Source: MSPOR6 sp964652195
Lineage (GTDB): Bacteria > Poribacteria > WGA-4E > WGA-3G
Direction: 5' to 3'
Assembly: GCA_964652195.1 (NCBI GenBank)
Contig: CAZZBB010000085.1
Span: 1 to 64,000, forward strand
Length of the DNA: 64,000 nucleotides
Shown: positions 53,990-63,638 of the stretch, one piece after another
Position numbering within the stretch: the stretch's first letter is position 1
Layout: each line of letters begins with the position of its first letter
Made by a program: the position numbers and the translations under genes
The notes under the pieces: generated by a model
What the model was told of the DNA's origin: nothing
The model's database searches: none
The model's input: the letters and a program-made list of their open reading frames with translations, nothing else

Positions 53990-54395
53990 CTAATTGGACA
54001 TTTCACGGAAGTTATTTTTATGTAGTCTATCTTATCGTATTCTACTTGTCAACTGCTAAATCATGAGGGGTGTGTAAAGTTTTTGTCACTTGAAGAGTTT
54101 AACTTTGGGGTTGTAAAAGTGTAGAAAAATGGTATCCTATCTAAATATTATATGGACAGACGAGGGTCTCAATTCCATACTGGAGTTGAGATGTATGCTA
54201 AAGAATGATACTTGGAATAATCATTGGTATCCAGATGCAATAGCAGCATAATGTTTAGTGACAAATACTTTACACACCCATAGGTATTTAGCAGAAGCAT
54301 TTAATTGCCTTCAATCATTATCCCATATTGCCTTTGATATAAAGGGTAAATTCTGTTATCATATAGTATATAACCATCTTGGAAGGTATATGTAA
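53990..54395. other. Intergenic region holding a MITE
   Basis: 406 bases, half of it the element at 54068-54279. A TATAGTATATAA-like -10 at about 54361-54372 and GGAAGG before 54396 probably serve the next gene. Confidence 0.5.
54068..54279 (+). mobile_element. 212-bp MITE derived from the IS at the right edge
   Basis: Ends: GGGTGTGTAAAGTTTTTGTC on the left and its near-perfect complement (one mismatch in 22) on the right. The first ~75 bases match the IS left end at 63639-63716 with few differences, as far as TGGTATCCTATCTAA. The interior is unrelated and non-coding, so it is a non-autonomous deletion derivative. Confidence 0.85.
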
Positions 54396-55097
54396 ATGAA
54401 CGCCGAACCTACCACTATTGATGAATTACTTACCCAGATTCAACGTCATCTACTTCCCTATGTTGCCAGTTTAACCAATTTTCAAACACCGACAGAACTG
54501 CAACAATTCAGGAGTCATTTACATAGTATGCACTACTTCTGCGTTCGGGCCGAATCCCCTGTAGCTATAAGCAAACAATTAGAAACCCTATTATCAACAA
54601 GTGCGAGCTTTTGGCAACTATTATCTGATAATGAAATGCTATTAACCAACTTAAAAGATTTTACGCGGGTACGAACCTTTTCTGCAGAGGCTGAAGGGAT
54701 AACTAATCTTGAGGAATTAATTTCGGGTGAGGATAGTCTTAGAGATGTGATAATTAATAGTATTGCTTTTATGTTAAATTGGAAAGCAAACACTATTTGG
54801 GTGGATTCAGCTAAGAAAGCACGTACTGTTATGGCAAAAAACTATATGCTTGAGATACAAGATAGGATATGGCAGTTTATCAAGGAGACCACTCAAGATA
54901 CAGAACAGATGGACTTGGAACAAGCAGCAAAAGTTAGGGATAGGGCGGAAAAATTCGTTGAGTTTATTCATGTAAGTGATTTGACAACTGAAGCACAAGT
55001 TACATTATTAATGCAGATTTATACAATGCTGCTCCGTTTCCAACTTGGACAATTAATCGTATTATTAGAGAATCAAAGAGACAATGAATCAGAATGA
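54396..55097 (+). CDS. Hypothetical all-helical protein
   Basis: 233 residues, soluble, strongly helical with hydrophobic heptads and no signal peptide. Landmarks: LLTQIQRHLLPYVASL, FTRVRTFSAEAEGI and VTLLMQIYTMLLRFQLGQLIVLLE. No family recognised. GGAAGG lies about twelve bases before the ATG. Intact and monocistronic. Confidence 0.65.
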   Translation: MNAEPTTIDELLTQIQRHLLPYVASLTNFQTPTELQQFRSHLHSMHYFCVRAESPVAISKQLETLLSTSASFWQLLSDNEMLLTNLKDFTRVRTFSAEAEGITNLEELISGEDSLRDVIINSIAFMLNWKANTIWVDSAKKARTVMAKNYMLEIQDRIWQFIKETTQDTEQMDLEQAAKVRDRAEKFVEFIHVSDLTTEAQVTLLMQIYTMLLRFQLGQLIVLLENQRDNESE

Positions 55098-55379
55098 CCT
55101 ATTTATTGCTGAATCAACTAACATATTCTGTCTATTTAATACATACCATCCAATATATAGTTTAACTCCCTTTATATTCTAATTTTATCAAAACCTAATT
55201 CTCTTCGAATTGATATACCAATCTTCTTGAAAATACATCTCCTACTTTCTCACCACTGTTATCGGATTAGAATTCTTTTATATCTATATTTTGAATACTT
55301 TTTCTTTGATTCACGTTATAATAGGTAATATCATACTTGAGATAATATAGAAGTTAATTAACATGAAAGGATGTGTAAC

Positions 55380-56165
55380 ATGCAGAAAGAGCTGTTTGAA
55401 TCATTGGTTGATGTGATTGCCACATTGAGAGGAGAAAACGGGTGTCCATGGGATCGTGAACAGACGCATTCCTCTTTAAAATCTACATTAATTGAAGAAA
55501 CTTATGAGACCGTTGAAGCGATTGATTCCGGTGATTCAAATCATCTAAAAGAAGAACTCGGTGATCTGCTTCTGAATATTATGCTACAGGCTCAAATTGC
55601 GGATGAAAGTGAGAATTTCGATATCTATGATGTGATTGAGTCATTAACTGAAAAACTTATTAGACGACACCCACATGTGTTTGGGAATGTTGATGTGGAA
55701 AGTGCAGATGAAGTAGTAAAAAACTGGGAAGTAATAAAAAGCCAAGAAGAAGGATATGAAGATAGAGAATCAGTTCTTGATGGTATTCCTGTCGCATTAC
55801 CTGCTTTATTACGTGCTCAGAAAATACAAAAACGTGCTGCACGGGTCGGTTTTGATTGGGATAATATCTCAGATGTGATTAATAAAATTGAAGAGGAATT
55901 AAAGGAAGTAAATGATAGTTTGAAAAATAATAATCAGGATGAAATAGAAATGGAGATAGGTGATCTTCTATTTGCAGTTGTGAATCTATGTAGGTTCGTT
56001 GATTTACAGGCTGAGGAATCTCTAAGGAAAGCAAATCGAAAGTTTGTAAAAAGATTTAAACATATGGAAACTGAACTGAATACCCAAGGGAAGAATATAT
56101 CGGATCAATCTCTTGAAGAACTTGATAGAATTTGGGATAAAATAAAAAAAGATGAAATATCTTGA
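55380..56165 (+). CDS. mazG: Nucleoside triphosphate pyrophosphohydrolase MazG
   Basis: 261 residues from the ATG at 55380, which has AAAGGA eight bases upstream; an ATG at 55371 is too close to it. Two MazG domains: the first with GCPWDREQTHSSLKSTLIEETYE and EELGDLLLNIMLQ (metal-binding ExxE and ExxD), the second with KIEEELKEVNDSL and EMEIGDLLFAVVNLCRF. It hydrolyses NTPs and dNTPs to monophosphates. It overlaps the next gene by 14 bases, so the two are coupled. Confidence 0.95.
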   Translation: MQKELFESLVDVIATLRGENGCPWDREQTHSSLKSTLIEETYETVEAIDSGDSNHLKEELGDLLLNIMLQAQIADESENFDIYDVIESLTEKLIRRHPHVFGNVDVESADEVVKNWEVIKSQEEGYEDRESVLDGIPVALPALLRAQKIQKRAARVGFDWDNISDVINKIEEELKEVNDSLKNNNQDEIEMEIGDLLFAVVNLCRFVDLQAEESLRKANRKFVKRFKHMETELNTQGKNISDQSLEELDRIWDKIKKDEIS

Positions 56166-56883
56166 GAAATTCAACTCCTATCCAGAATATGAAAGATATT
56201 CAGATCTTGTTAATCAAGTAGACCCAAACAATTCTCCACATATAGTGATAACACATCGTGCATCTAATTCAATTAGTTCATCATGTAAAAAACTGGGGAT
56301 TTTTTCTGGTTCTTTTAATCCTATAACTTTAGCACATTCAAAGATGATTGAAATGTCACATCAGTATTTTGAATTTGAAGAAATGTTATTATTAATAGCT
56401 AAAGCAAATGTTGATAAGGATGTTTTTGGGTGGCCTATAGAAGCACGATTACTTACACTAAAACTTCATACTAAAAATCAATCCAACATTTCAATCGGTA
56501 TCTCAAGTCATGGTCGTTATATAGACAAAATTACTGCATTAAAACAGATCTATCCTTCACAAACAGAATTCTATTTTATCGTTGGCTATGATACATTAGT
56601 AAGGATATTTGATCCAAAATATTACACTGATATTCAAGAGCAATTAAATACGCTATTTACACAATGTAAATTTATCGTTGCCAATCGAAAAGGTGTTTCT
56701 ATTCACGACATTAAACGATTTTTAGATCAACCTCATCTTAAGTCATATCAGCAATTTATAGAATATCTATCCCTACCAGATTACTATGCTAATCTATCCT
56801 CCACAGATATAAGGAATAGAATTCATGCTGGGGAAAAGATCACACATCTCGTTCCTACCACCATTGCAAATTTTTTGGAATAA
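56152..56883 (+). CDS. Nicotinate/nicotinamide-nucleotide adenylyltransferase-like protein
   Basis: 243 residues. The nucleotidyltransferase motif GSFNPITLAH (53-62) and SSTDIRNRI near the end place it in the NadD/NMNAT group, which forms the dinucleotide in NAD synthesis. The motif GSFNPITxxH is closer to the eukaryotic NMNAT form than to the common bacterial GGTFDPIHxGH. There is also an unusual ~48-residue N-terminal extension. The start lies inside the end of mazG. Assignment as the cell's NadD is likely but not certain, so no symbol is given. Confidence 0.8.
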   Translation: MKYLEKFNSYPEYERYSDLVNQVDPNNSPHIVITHRASNSISSSCKKLGIFSGSFNPITLAHSKMIEMSHQYFEFEEMLLLIAKANVDKDVFGWPIEARLLTLKLHTKNQSNISIGISSHGRYIDKITALKQIYPSQTEFYFIVGYDTLVRIFDPKYYTDIQEQLNTLFTQCKFIVANRKGVSIHDIKRFLDQPHLKSYQQFIEYLSLPDYYANLSSTDIRNRIHAGEKITHLVPTTIANFLE

Positions 56884-57403
56884 CTTTTCAATCCCTTTCT
56901 ACAATACATCACCAATTCAAAAAACAACAAAATACTATTTGTCAATAGATTTGTAATAAATATATGTGGATGTGTTTCAATTTTACCACATCTGTGTCAA
57001 CATTGTCACATATATACAGTTATGTATGACTTTCGTAATTATAGTACTTTTTATCAATAGTGATTATTATTAATAATCTGATGCTTGTTATTACAGGTTT
57101 TCTACAAATATGTAAATTCTAACACATAGAAACATATAGATAAAATAACCGATTTTATAAATGGCATAGATCTTGCTTAATTAAGTCTTAATAATTGTAA
57201 CTGTATTATTGAACTTTCGTATAGTAATGCAACACTTTATATTTATACACAAAATATTTATACACAAAGCTTAAAAAGACGAGTGTGTTAATGTGTAAAG
57301 TGTAATATGAAGCAAGTTGATTTAAAAGTCTATTCAAGAAGTTTTAGATGTTTGTCATATCCAATGGCTTAATTAGAAATTAGGTTTGCAGGAGGCATTA
57401 TTA
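56884..57403. other. 520-base AT-rich intergenic region; nothing recognised
   Basis: No ORF with a ribosome-binding site, no palindrome of the repeat families, no tRNA-like fold noticed. It may hold the promoter of the small membrane protein at 57404. Confidence 0.4.
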
Positions 57404-57559
57404 ATGTTTAACGGGATTATAATTGGTGGTTTATGTTCGTTGATGGGAATTGGTGCTGGGTATTTGATTCTGAATGCGTTTTTTGCTGGTGTCCAACTCA
57501 TCGCAAAACCCCGAATCGTTGAAATAAGAGAAGCCGCTTCAAAAATACTTGACAGTTAA
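57404..57559 (+). CDS. Small membrane protein, 51 residues
   Basis: A short gene with a strong GCAGGAGG ribosome-binding site eight bases before the ATG. The product starts MFNGIIIGGLCSLMGIGAGYLI, one Gly-rich membrane helix, and ends with a charged tail (KPRIVEIREAASKILDS). No family recognised. It stands alone in an AT-rich gap. The very good ribosome-binding site and membrane-protein composition support it. Confidence 0.65.
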   Translation: MFNGIIIGGLCSLMGIGAGYLILNAFFAGVQLIAKPRIVEIREAASKILDS

Positions 57560-57716
57560 CACATTTGGATTGATTTCAGTAGTTAACTGAGATAATAGTT
57601 ATATTGAACTCTTATTGAAGTACTTTGAATTCGTAACATGAATTCTTAAGAATAGTATTAGCTATCTGATCTGCTTATACTTGAGGAAAGTGCATAGTTA
57701 GCAAAATCGCAGAATT

Positions 57717-58421
57717 ATGCATTATTATGATCTACATTCATGGAATGTAACTCCACAAGAAGCACGTAGTCTCCAAGACAAACTTCGTACTCAAGTCATA
57801 AAGACAGATGAATTTGGGGTAATCAATACATTAGCAGGTGTAGATATTGGCATCAGGGACAACATTGCCCAAGCATCCGCTATAGTTCTTAGTTATCCTG
57901 ATTTACACGTTGTTGACGGTATTGTAACTCAATACCAAGTCTCTTTCCCATATATCCCTGGAATTTTATCATATCGCGAAATTCCACCACTCCTGGTGGC
58001 TTTCGCGTATTTAAATACGGTACCTGATCTTATAATTGTTGATGGTCAAGGTATTGCTCATCCAAGACGTTTCGGTCTTGCTTCTCATTTAGGGCTGATA
58101 TTAGACATACCTACAATTGGATGTGCGAAATCCCGCTTATGTGGTACACATTCTGAACCTGAAATAGAAAAAGGATCATACACCTATCTAATGGATGACA
58201 CTGAAATTATTGGAGCTGTTCTTCGCACTCGATCAAAAGTTAGTCCAGTTTATGTATCAATTGGACATAAGATTTCATTAGATTCAGCAATAAGAATCAT
58301 ATTGGATTGCTGTCCAAGATTCCGTCTACCCGAAACCACAAGATATGCACATAAAGCTGCTGCTGGTGATATTCCTACAGGTGTTACCTACATTAACAAA
58401 CTTCATACGAATGAATACTGA
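57717..58421 (+). CDS. nfi: Endonuclease V (deoxyinosine 3'-endonuclease)
   Basis: 234 residues. Family motifs: LAGVDIGI (first metal Asp), PYIPGILSYREIPPLL, IIVDGQGIAHPRRFGLASHLG (second Asp and the HPRR loop) and TIGCAKSRLCG. It nicks DNA near deaminated adenine for repair. Start ATG 57717; no clear ribosome-binding site. Length typical. Confidence 0.95.
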   Translation: MHYYDLHSWNVTPQEARSLQDKLRTQVIKTDEFGVINTLAGVDIGIRDNIAQASAIVLSYPDLHVVDGIVTQYQVSFPYIPGILSYREIPPLLVAFAYLNTVPDLIIVDGQGIAHPRRFGLASHLGLILDIPTIGCAKSRLCGTHSEPEIEKGSYTYLMDDTEIIGAVLRTRSKVSPVYVSIGHKISLDSAIRIILDCCPRFRLPETTRYAHKAAAGDIPTGVTYINKLHTNEY

Positions 58422-58470
58422 TAGCCTCTTATAAATTGAGTTCAATCAAAGGGTAGGAATAGGAACTTGA

Positions 58471-58499
58471 AGGATCGGGGATGGGAATCCCGCTTACAG
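58471..58499 (-). repeat. REP-like palindrome (diverged)
   Basis: GATCGGGGATGGGAATCCCG then TTACAG, a diverged member of the family at 3109-3138, in minus orientation. It sits 50 bases after the endonuclease V stop. Confidence 0.65.
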
Positions 58500-58551
58500 A
58501 AGAGAAGGTCGGGATCGGATATCTCTATAGTATTTCATAATTTGAAATAAA

Positions 58552-59349
58552 ATGAATAATATGTCTCCACTACACTGGTCATTTGATTATAATACTGGAT
58601 CTAATAAACCTGATTATACAAATGAATTGATTGAACTTATACACGGATATGAAATTCCATCGTCTATTGTCAATATAAGTGCTGAAGAGACAAGTTATAC
58701 AAAATATGTATACCAGATATTACCAAATTATTGGCGTGGTTATGCAGGTAGAAGTAACCCAGAAACTAAATTATGTATTGGTACAGTAACCATTGAAAGA
58801 GAAAAGGAAAATGATATTTGGAATTATGAAGTTAATTACATAAACGACACGAGCGGAGAAGATATACTCCTCCAATTCTACAGCGAGAATACTTGGTGTC
58901 GTACTCTTCTAAACGAATGGCATGGAAAAGTTCGAAATAGTAGTCAAGATGCATATTCAGAATTAAATTTCATAGGCAAGATTATTTCTAAAGATAAGGT
59001 AAGAATCTGTATAAACGATATTGATATTTCTCTTGTAATCCCTGACAAGACTTTACCTTTGACATGCAATTGGACTCTTTTTGATGTTATTCCAATATTA
59101 TCTGATCAGATTAAAGAAAATGAAGATTGTGTAGAAATTATTCTGCTTGAAGATCTTGAACAACTTAGACCCAATAACAAGATAGGTTTCCTCAATTCAA
59201 TACAATCCCCATTATCGCTTGATGGATTTTACCTTTATGGTTCAGGTTTGCTACCTTCCTATTGGTGGATTGACAAAAAGAAGACTACTGTCATTGTCTC
59301 CAATTTCTTTGAAACTTATATATTGAAGGAGATAATTGGAGACAATTGA
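58552..59349 (+). CDS. Hypothetical protein coupled to a sulfatase
   Basis: 265 residues, soluble, no signal peptide. Aromatic-rich with many predicted strands (WSFDYNTGSNKPDY, YQILPNYWRGYAG, LLQFYSENTWCRTLLNEWHGKV). No family recognised. Its TGA stop overlaps the ATG of the sulfatase (TGATG), so both are made together and a role in the same glycan or sulfate pathway is likely. The start ATG 58552 has no strong ribosome-binding site. Confidence 0.6.
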   Translation: MNNMSPLHWSFDYNTGSNKPDYTNELIELIHGYEIPSSIVNISAEETSYTKYVYQILPNYWRGYAGRSNPETKLCIGTVTIEREKENDIWNYEVNYINDTSGEDILLQFYSENTWCRTLLNEWHGKVRNSSQDAYSELNFIGKIISKDKVRICINDIDISLVIPDKTLPLTCNWTLFDVIPILSDQIKENEDCVEIILLEDLEQLRPNNKIGFLNSIQSPLSLDGFYLYGSGLLPSYWWIDKKKTTVIVSNFFETYILKEIIGDN

Positions 59350-60776
59350 TGCGTAAAAGACCTAATATCCTCTTCATTAACACGGATCAACACTCTTGGA
59401 ATGCCATCTCTGCATATGGAAATCCGTATCTTCACACTCCTAACATAGACCTACTTCATCGTAATGGAACTTCATTTAAAAATTCATATTGTACCGATCC
59501 TGTTTGTGCAGCATCTCGTTCAAGTTGGGCAACCGGATTATACACATCTGAAACAGGAGTTCCTTTTAATGGTGGAAGACTACACGATGACATTCCCGAT
59601 ATAGGACAAGTACTTCAATCTGGGGGTTATAGAGCATTCCACTGTGGCAAATGGCATGTTCCTGGTCGAAATATACGTGACAGTTTCGAAACTCTATATT
59701 TTGGTAAACGAGATATCGGTGCAGGTGGTGCTGCCTTTTATGATTCTGCTTCAACTCATGCAGTAGCAGATTTTCTAACAAATTATAATAGCACCGATCC
59801 ATTTTATCTTCAGATTGGATATGTGGATCCACATGATGTTTGTGAGTATCTACATAATCATGAAGAAAAAAAGATACCAAATCCTATTGATCAAGGCATT
59901 CTAACCGATGATGATCTTCCCCCACTTCCAGAAAACTTTAATTATGATGAACGAGAAACAGTTTTACACCGAGTTTGTCGAAGAGGCAATGATGCATTGA
60001 TTCATGCCCCAATCCTTAGAGCAGTAAAGGAATGGGATGAAATGCAGTGGCGTTACCTGAGATGGAACTACTTTAGATTCGTGGAAAAAGTTGATGCCGA
60101 GATTGGTAGAGTTTTATCAATTCTTAAAGAAACCACACATTGGGATGACACGTTGATAATTTTTAGTGCAGACCATGGAGAAGCATGTGGGAGTCATCAA
60201 ATGTTTCAGAAATTTGCCCTCTATGAAGAGAGTGTGCGTGTTCCATTAATCATTTCATGTATTGGAGAGGGTGTATCTGTTAAGAAAGATAGATTAGACG
60301 ATTTACATTTTGTTTCTGGTGTAGATCTATTTCCAACTATTTGTGATTATGCAAATATTGATCATCCTAATGGAATACAAGGGATGAGTCTCAGACCACT
60401 TGTTGAAGGAAATAATATAAAAAACTGGAGGGACTGTGCATATATTGAAAGCAATTATTGGGGACGTGCTATTGTTGATAACCAATATAAATTCATAACC
60501 GAATATAAACCAAAAGAGATAGAAGATTTTATTCCTCCTGGACCGGATATTGAACAACTTGGACATGCACAATTATTCGATAGAAATGTTGATCCGTTTG
60601 AAAAAAAGAATCTTACATTTAATCCAAAATATAAAAATATCGTCAATAAATATAGAAAAAAGATAATTGAACAGGAAGGTCAACTAAATAGACGTCATAT
60701 TTCGCACGCAAATCCTCAAAGGCTAATTTCGAATTGGGGAAAACGGTTACGCGAATATTGGGAATATGGAAAATAA
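59349..60776 (+). CDS. Sulfatase (formylglycine-dependent, type I)
   Basis: 475 residues from the ATG at 59349; the TTG at 59346 is less likely given the TGATG overlap. Metal-binding Asp13 in FINTDQHSWN, the modification site C53-A-A-S-R in PVCAASRSSWATGLY, HCGKWHVPG, and FSADHGEACGSH with the second Asp/His pair. It removes sulfate from a sugar or aryl ester after Cys-to-formylglycine conversion. No signal peptide is visible, so it may be cytoplasmic. The C-terminal half lacks no conserved block. Confidence 0.95.
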   Translation: MRKRPNILFINTDQHSWNAISAYGNPYLHTPNIDLLHRNGTSFKNSYCTDPVCAASRSSWATGLYTSETGVPFNGGRLHDDIPDIGQVLQSGGYRAFHCGKWHVPGRNIRDSFETLYFGKRDIGAGGAAFYDSASTHAVADFLTNYNSTDPFYLQIGYVDPHDVCEYLHNHEEKKIPNPIDQGILTDDDLPPLPENFNYDERETVLHRVCRRGNDALIHAPILRAVKEWDEMQWRYLRWNYFRFVEKVDAEIGRVLSILKETTHWDDTLIIFSADHGEACGSHQMFQKFALYEESVRVPLIISCIGEGVSVKKDRLDDLHFVSGVDLFPTICDYANIDHPNGIQGMSLRPLVEGNNIKNWRDCAYIESNYWGRAIVDNQYKFITEYKPKEIEDFIPPGPDIEQLGHAQLFDRNVDPFEKKNLTFNPKYKNIVNKYRKKIIEQEGQLNRRHISHANPQRLISNWGKRLREYWEYGK

Positions 60777-60821
60777 AAATTTGAAAATGGTTGACTAAAA
60801 GTCTATAGGATAATAGAACAG

Positions 60822-61997
60822 ATGAATATTTTTTCAAAACGTCTTAATCGATTACCTCCGTACATGTTTGGAAAACTAAAGCAATTAACACATGAACGCA
60901 GACAACAAGGAATCGACATAATTGATTTAGGGATGGGTAACCCAAATCAAAGAACCCCACAACCAATTATTGATAAACTCACTGAGGCTGCTCAAGAGTT
61001 ACGGCATCATAGATATTCTGCTTCCCGTGGTATATACAATCTTCGAAGAGAAGTCAGTTGGCATTATCAACGTCGTTTCGGTGTAGATATTGATCCAGAC
61101 GAAGAAGCAATTGCTGTTATTGGAACGAAGGAAGGTTTAGGTCATCTTGCCTTAGCTTTGATTGATGAAGGTGATTTGGCTATGGTACCAAATCCTACGT
61201 TTCCAATTCACATGTATAGTGTTGTGTTAGCAGGTGGAAGTGTTGTTAGTATTCCTCTTGAAGAGGAGAATGACTTTGTTCCTTCACTTGAAGAGATTAC
61301 TCGTGATATATGGCCAAGACCAAAAGTATTGATCCTTAGTTTTCCACATAATCCTACAGGTGCGGTTATTGACTTAAGCTTTTTTGAAGAAGTAGTTGGG
61401 TTTGCCAAACACGAAGATATGATTGTAATCCACGATTTAGCTTATGCTGATATTGTTTTTGATGGATATAAAGCACCAAGTTTTTTACAAGCAAAAGGGG
61501 CAAAAGATGTTGGTGTTGAATTCATATCACTCTCAAAATCCTATAACATGGCTGGTTGGCGTTGTGGATTTGCTGCAGGAAATCAAGACATTATTGAGGC
61601 ATTAGGTCGGATTAAAGGCTATTACGATTATGGAATATTCCCACCGATACAAATTGCCGCCATTATGGCTCTTCGAACACCTATTGATGAGGTGATGGAA
61701 AATACAGAAGTATATTGGAATCGTAGAGATGTATTGGTTGAGGGGTTAAATCGTATTGGATGGAAGGTGACAAAACCGCAGGCATCAATGTTCGTCTGGG
61801 CACCAATTCCTGAACAATGGAAACACCTTGATTCCTTAGAATTCTCAATGAAACTGCTAAATGAAGCTGAGGTTTGTGTTTCACCTGGTGCTGGATTTGG
61901 ACACAACGGTGAAGGGTATATACGAATTGCCCTTGTAGAAAATGAAGACAGAATTCGTCAGGCTGTTCGTCAGATAAAACGAGCGTTGTTTAAGTAA
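60822..61997 (+). CDS. Class I/II aminotransferase (alanine transaminase/LL-DAP-like group)
   Basis: 391 residues. IDLGMGNPNQRTP at 35-47, YSASRGIYNLRREV, SFPHNPTGAV, HDLAYADIVFDGY and the PLP Lys239 in SLSKSYNMAGWRCGF. This pattern is that of AlaC- and DapL-related enzymes; alanine formation from glutamate is the usual activity of the closest group, but the substrate is not certain. A second, unlinked aminotransferase lies at 47159. Confidence 0.92.
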   Translation: MNIFSKRLNRLPPYMFGKLKQLTHERRQQGIDIIDLGMGNPNQRTPQPIIDKLTEAAQELRHHRYSASRGIYNLRREVSWHYQRRFGVDIDPDEEAIAVIGTKEGLGHLALALIDEGDLAMVPNPTFPIHMYSVVLAGGSVVSIPLEEENDFVPSLEEITRDIWPRPKVLILSFPHNPTGAVIDLSFFEEVVGFAKHEDMIVIHDLAYADIVFDGYKAPSFLQAKGAKDVGVEFISLSKSYNMAGWRCGFAAGNQDIIEALGRIKGYYDYGIFPPIQIAAIMALRTPIDEVMENTEVYWNRRDVLVEGLNRIGWKVTKPQASMFVWAPIPEQWKHLDSLEFSMKLLNEAEVCVSPGAGFGHNGEGYIRIALVENEDRIRQAVRQIKRALFK

Positions 61998-62069
61998 TAC
62001 AAATTCTAATAAATAATATGTCATCACATAAATTTTATGAGATTGAATTTTATTGGAAACTATCTTCTG

Positions 62070-62190
62070 TAGGAGCGACCACCCGGTCGCTACTTGGAGA
62101 TTGACCCTGCAGAATCTCCACAATCAATGAGACATTATATTTTAGAAATGGTATAATATTCTGCAAGGCGCGGTATAGTCCGCGCCTAAG
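62070..62190. repeat. REP-like inverted repeats before the PhyH 3' end
   Basis: CTGTAGGAGCGACCACCCGG with a loose inverted partner to about 62125, then a separate GC-rich palindrome AGGCGCGG...CCGCGCCT at about 62167-62188. The second lies 11 bases beyond the stop of the PhyH gene and could help to end its transcript, but there is no T run. Confidence 0.55.
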
Positions 62191-62200
62191 TTCCTACCAG

Positions 62201-63103
62201 TTATTCTAATCCCCACTCTTTCTTGGCTTCTTCAAATGATAATCTTTGACTGCCGGTATGTGATATAGGATTCTTCCCTATCCAGCGTTCATCAATAGGG
62301 TGTTCTGCTGGTTGAAAACGAATATCACAACTTACCCGCCATTTGTCTGATAAATTCTTAGTAGATGTATGCATCGTATGCATTGTGAATATGATGACAT
62401 CTCCCATTTCGAAGTCTGTAGTTTTCCATTCACCACCATATTTCTCACTAATCTCCATCGGATCTCTTCCAAAGTGTCCAGGTGTTCCATCTTTATCTAC
62501 ATCTGTCTGTCCGTATGTGTCTCGAACAGGGGAGAAACTGGGTAGGTTATGTGATCCGACAAGAACTGTGAGTGTTCCCATAGTTGCTGGATTATCTCCA
62601 AATGGTACCCAGCATGTATGTAGTTGCTTGGAACCTCTTCCCATATAGACAAAATCAAAATGGGGACCTGACCAGCCATCGGGTCTTACAAAACGTAACC
62701 ATTTATAATCAAAAGTACGGGTATCACCATCGAAAAATCTACGGAAGAAAGTAAAAAGTTGATCACCTTCTAATACAGACAATACATTATCATGGTGTGT
62801 GACAGCAGGGGCTCCCATTGTCCGCCCTGGACTTCCGGTACCTGCAACCGCATCCATGAGTTCTGTATCAGGTTTAAAAACTTCATCCTTACCGTTTCCT
62901 TCGGCATATTCAAGAATAGCACGTCTTCCAGCGAGAATTTTGTCCTTATCAATTAGACCGCGGACGAGTAGATAACCATCTTCTGCTATCTGATTATGTA
63001 ATCCTTCAGCAGAATCAAGAACATCATTGCAGTCTCGTAATACACCAAGGTCAGGTCCGGGAAATGTTAATTCGTGATCTCCAAGAAATACGGTATCAGC
63101 CAT
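62201..63103 (-). CDS. Phytanoyl-CoA dioxygenase (PhyH) family protein, longer type
   Basis: 300 residues. Fe ligands H148-x-D150 in GPHFDFVYMG and H245 (or H242) in MHTMHTSTKN; R256 for 2-oxoglutarate. The central segment WVPFGDNPATMGTLTVLVGSHNLPSF is the usual HxD-to-His spacer with a substrate loop. Sequence is unrelated in detail to the members at 4052 and 39019. GGAGG is four bases before the ATG. Substrate unknown. Confidence 0.9.
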   Translation of the reverse strand: MADTVFLGDHELTFPGPDLGVLRDCNDVLDSAEGLHNQIAEDGYLLVRGLIDKDKILAGRRAILEYAEGNGKDEVFKPDTELMDAVAGTGSPGRTMGAPAVTHHDNVLSVLEGDQLFTFFRRFFDGDTRTFDYKWLRFVRPDGWSGPHFDFVYMGRGSKQLHTCWVPFGDNPATMGTLTVLVGSHNLPSFSPVRDTYGQTDVDKDGTPGHFGRDPMEISEKYGGEWKTTDFEMGDVIIFTMHTMHTSTKNLSDKWRVSCDIRFQPAEHPIDERWIGKNPISHTGSQRLSFEEAKKEWGLE

Positions 63104-63253
63104 TAGTTTCCTCCGTAATGGGATGATTTGTAATACTACAAGAATGTAATTTATATATTTTATCGTGATTCATCAATCAATCTATGTTGAACCTATATTA
63201 ACTGATGTATTCTAACAAATCTAATATATAACTTCAAGAATTTACAACTATGT

Positions 63254-63533
63254 GTGGGCATAAAGGAAGCAACTTGGGCACGATCACAAATAGAACTCGC
63301 AAAAGCACTCGGTTTTACACAGGAGAAAACACATTGTGTTGGAACCATTCACAATGTATTGAAAATATTAGATAACAGCAGTAGAGAGGATGTCTTGACA
63401 CAGTTGCTATAGATGGCAAAACAATGCGTGCTGCTCAAAAAAGTGGGGGTGATAACAAGCCACTTACTCCCTGTTGTTTCCCATGAGTTAGGGATTACAA
63501 TCACACAAAATAACCCTGGTACAAAAGGGGCAT
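63254..63533 (+). pseudogene. Decayed ISAs1-like transposase
   Basis: One frame gives GIKEATWARSQIELAKALGFTQ and CVGTIHNVLKILD, matching the transposase-associated N-terminal domain. After a stop, another frame gives AIDGKTMRAAQKS, the usual first catalytic Asp block, then a third gives HELGITITQNNPGTK. At least two frame breaks and no C-terminal part, so it is a dead remnant. The short frame at 63413 is a by-product. Confidence 0.7.
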
Positions 63534-63638
63534 TGGTGGAGTTTCTATTCCAAATTGGTACGATTAAAAGGCTTTCCAAAATGCGTATATCTATTATACA
63601 AACCCTTACTGTGACTGTCAAGTTAAAATTACAATTAA

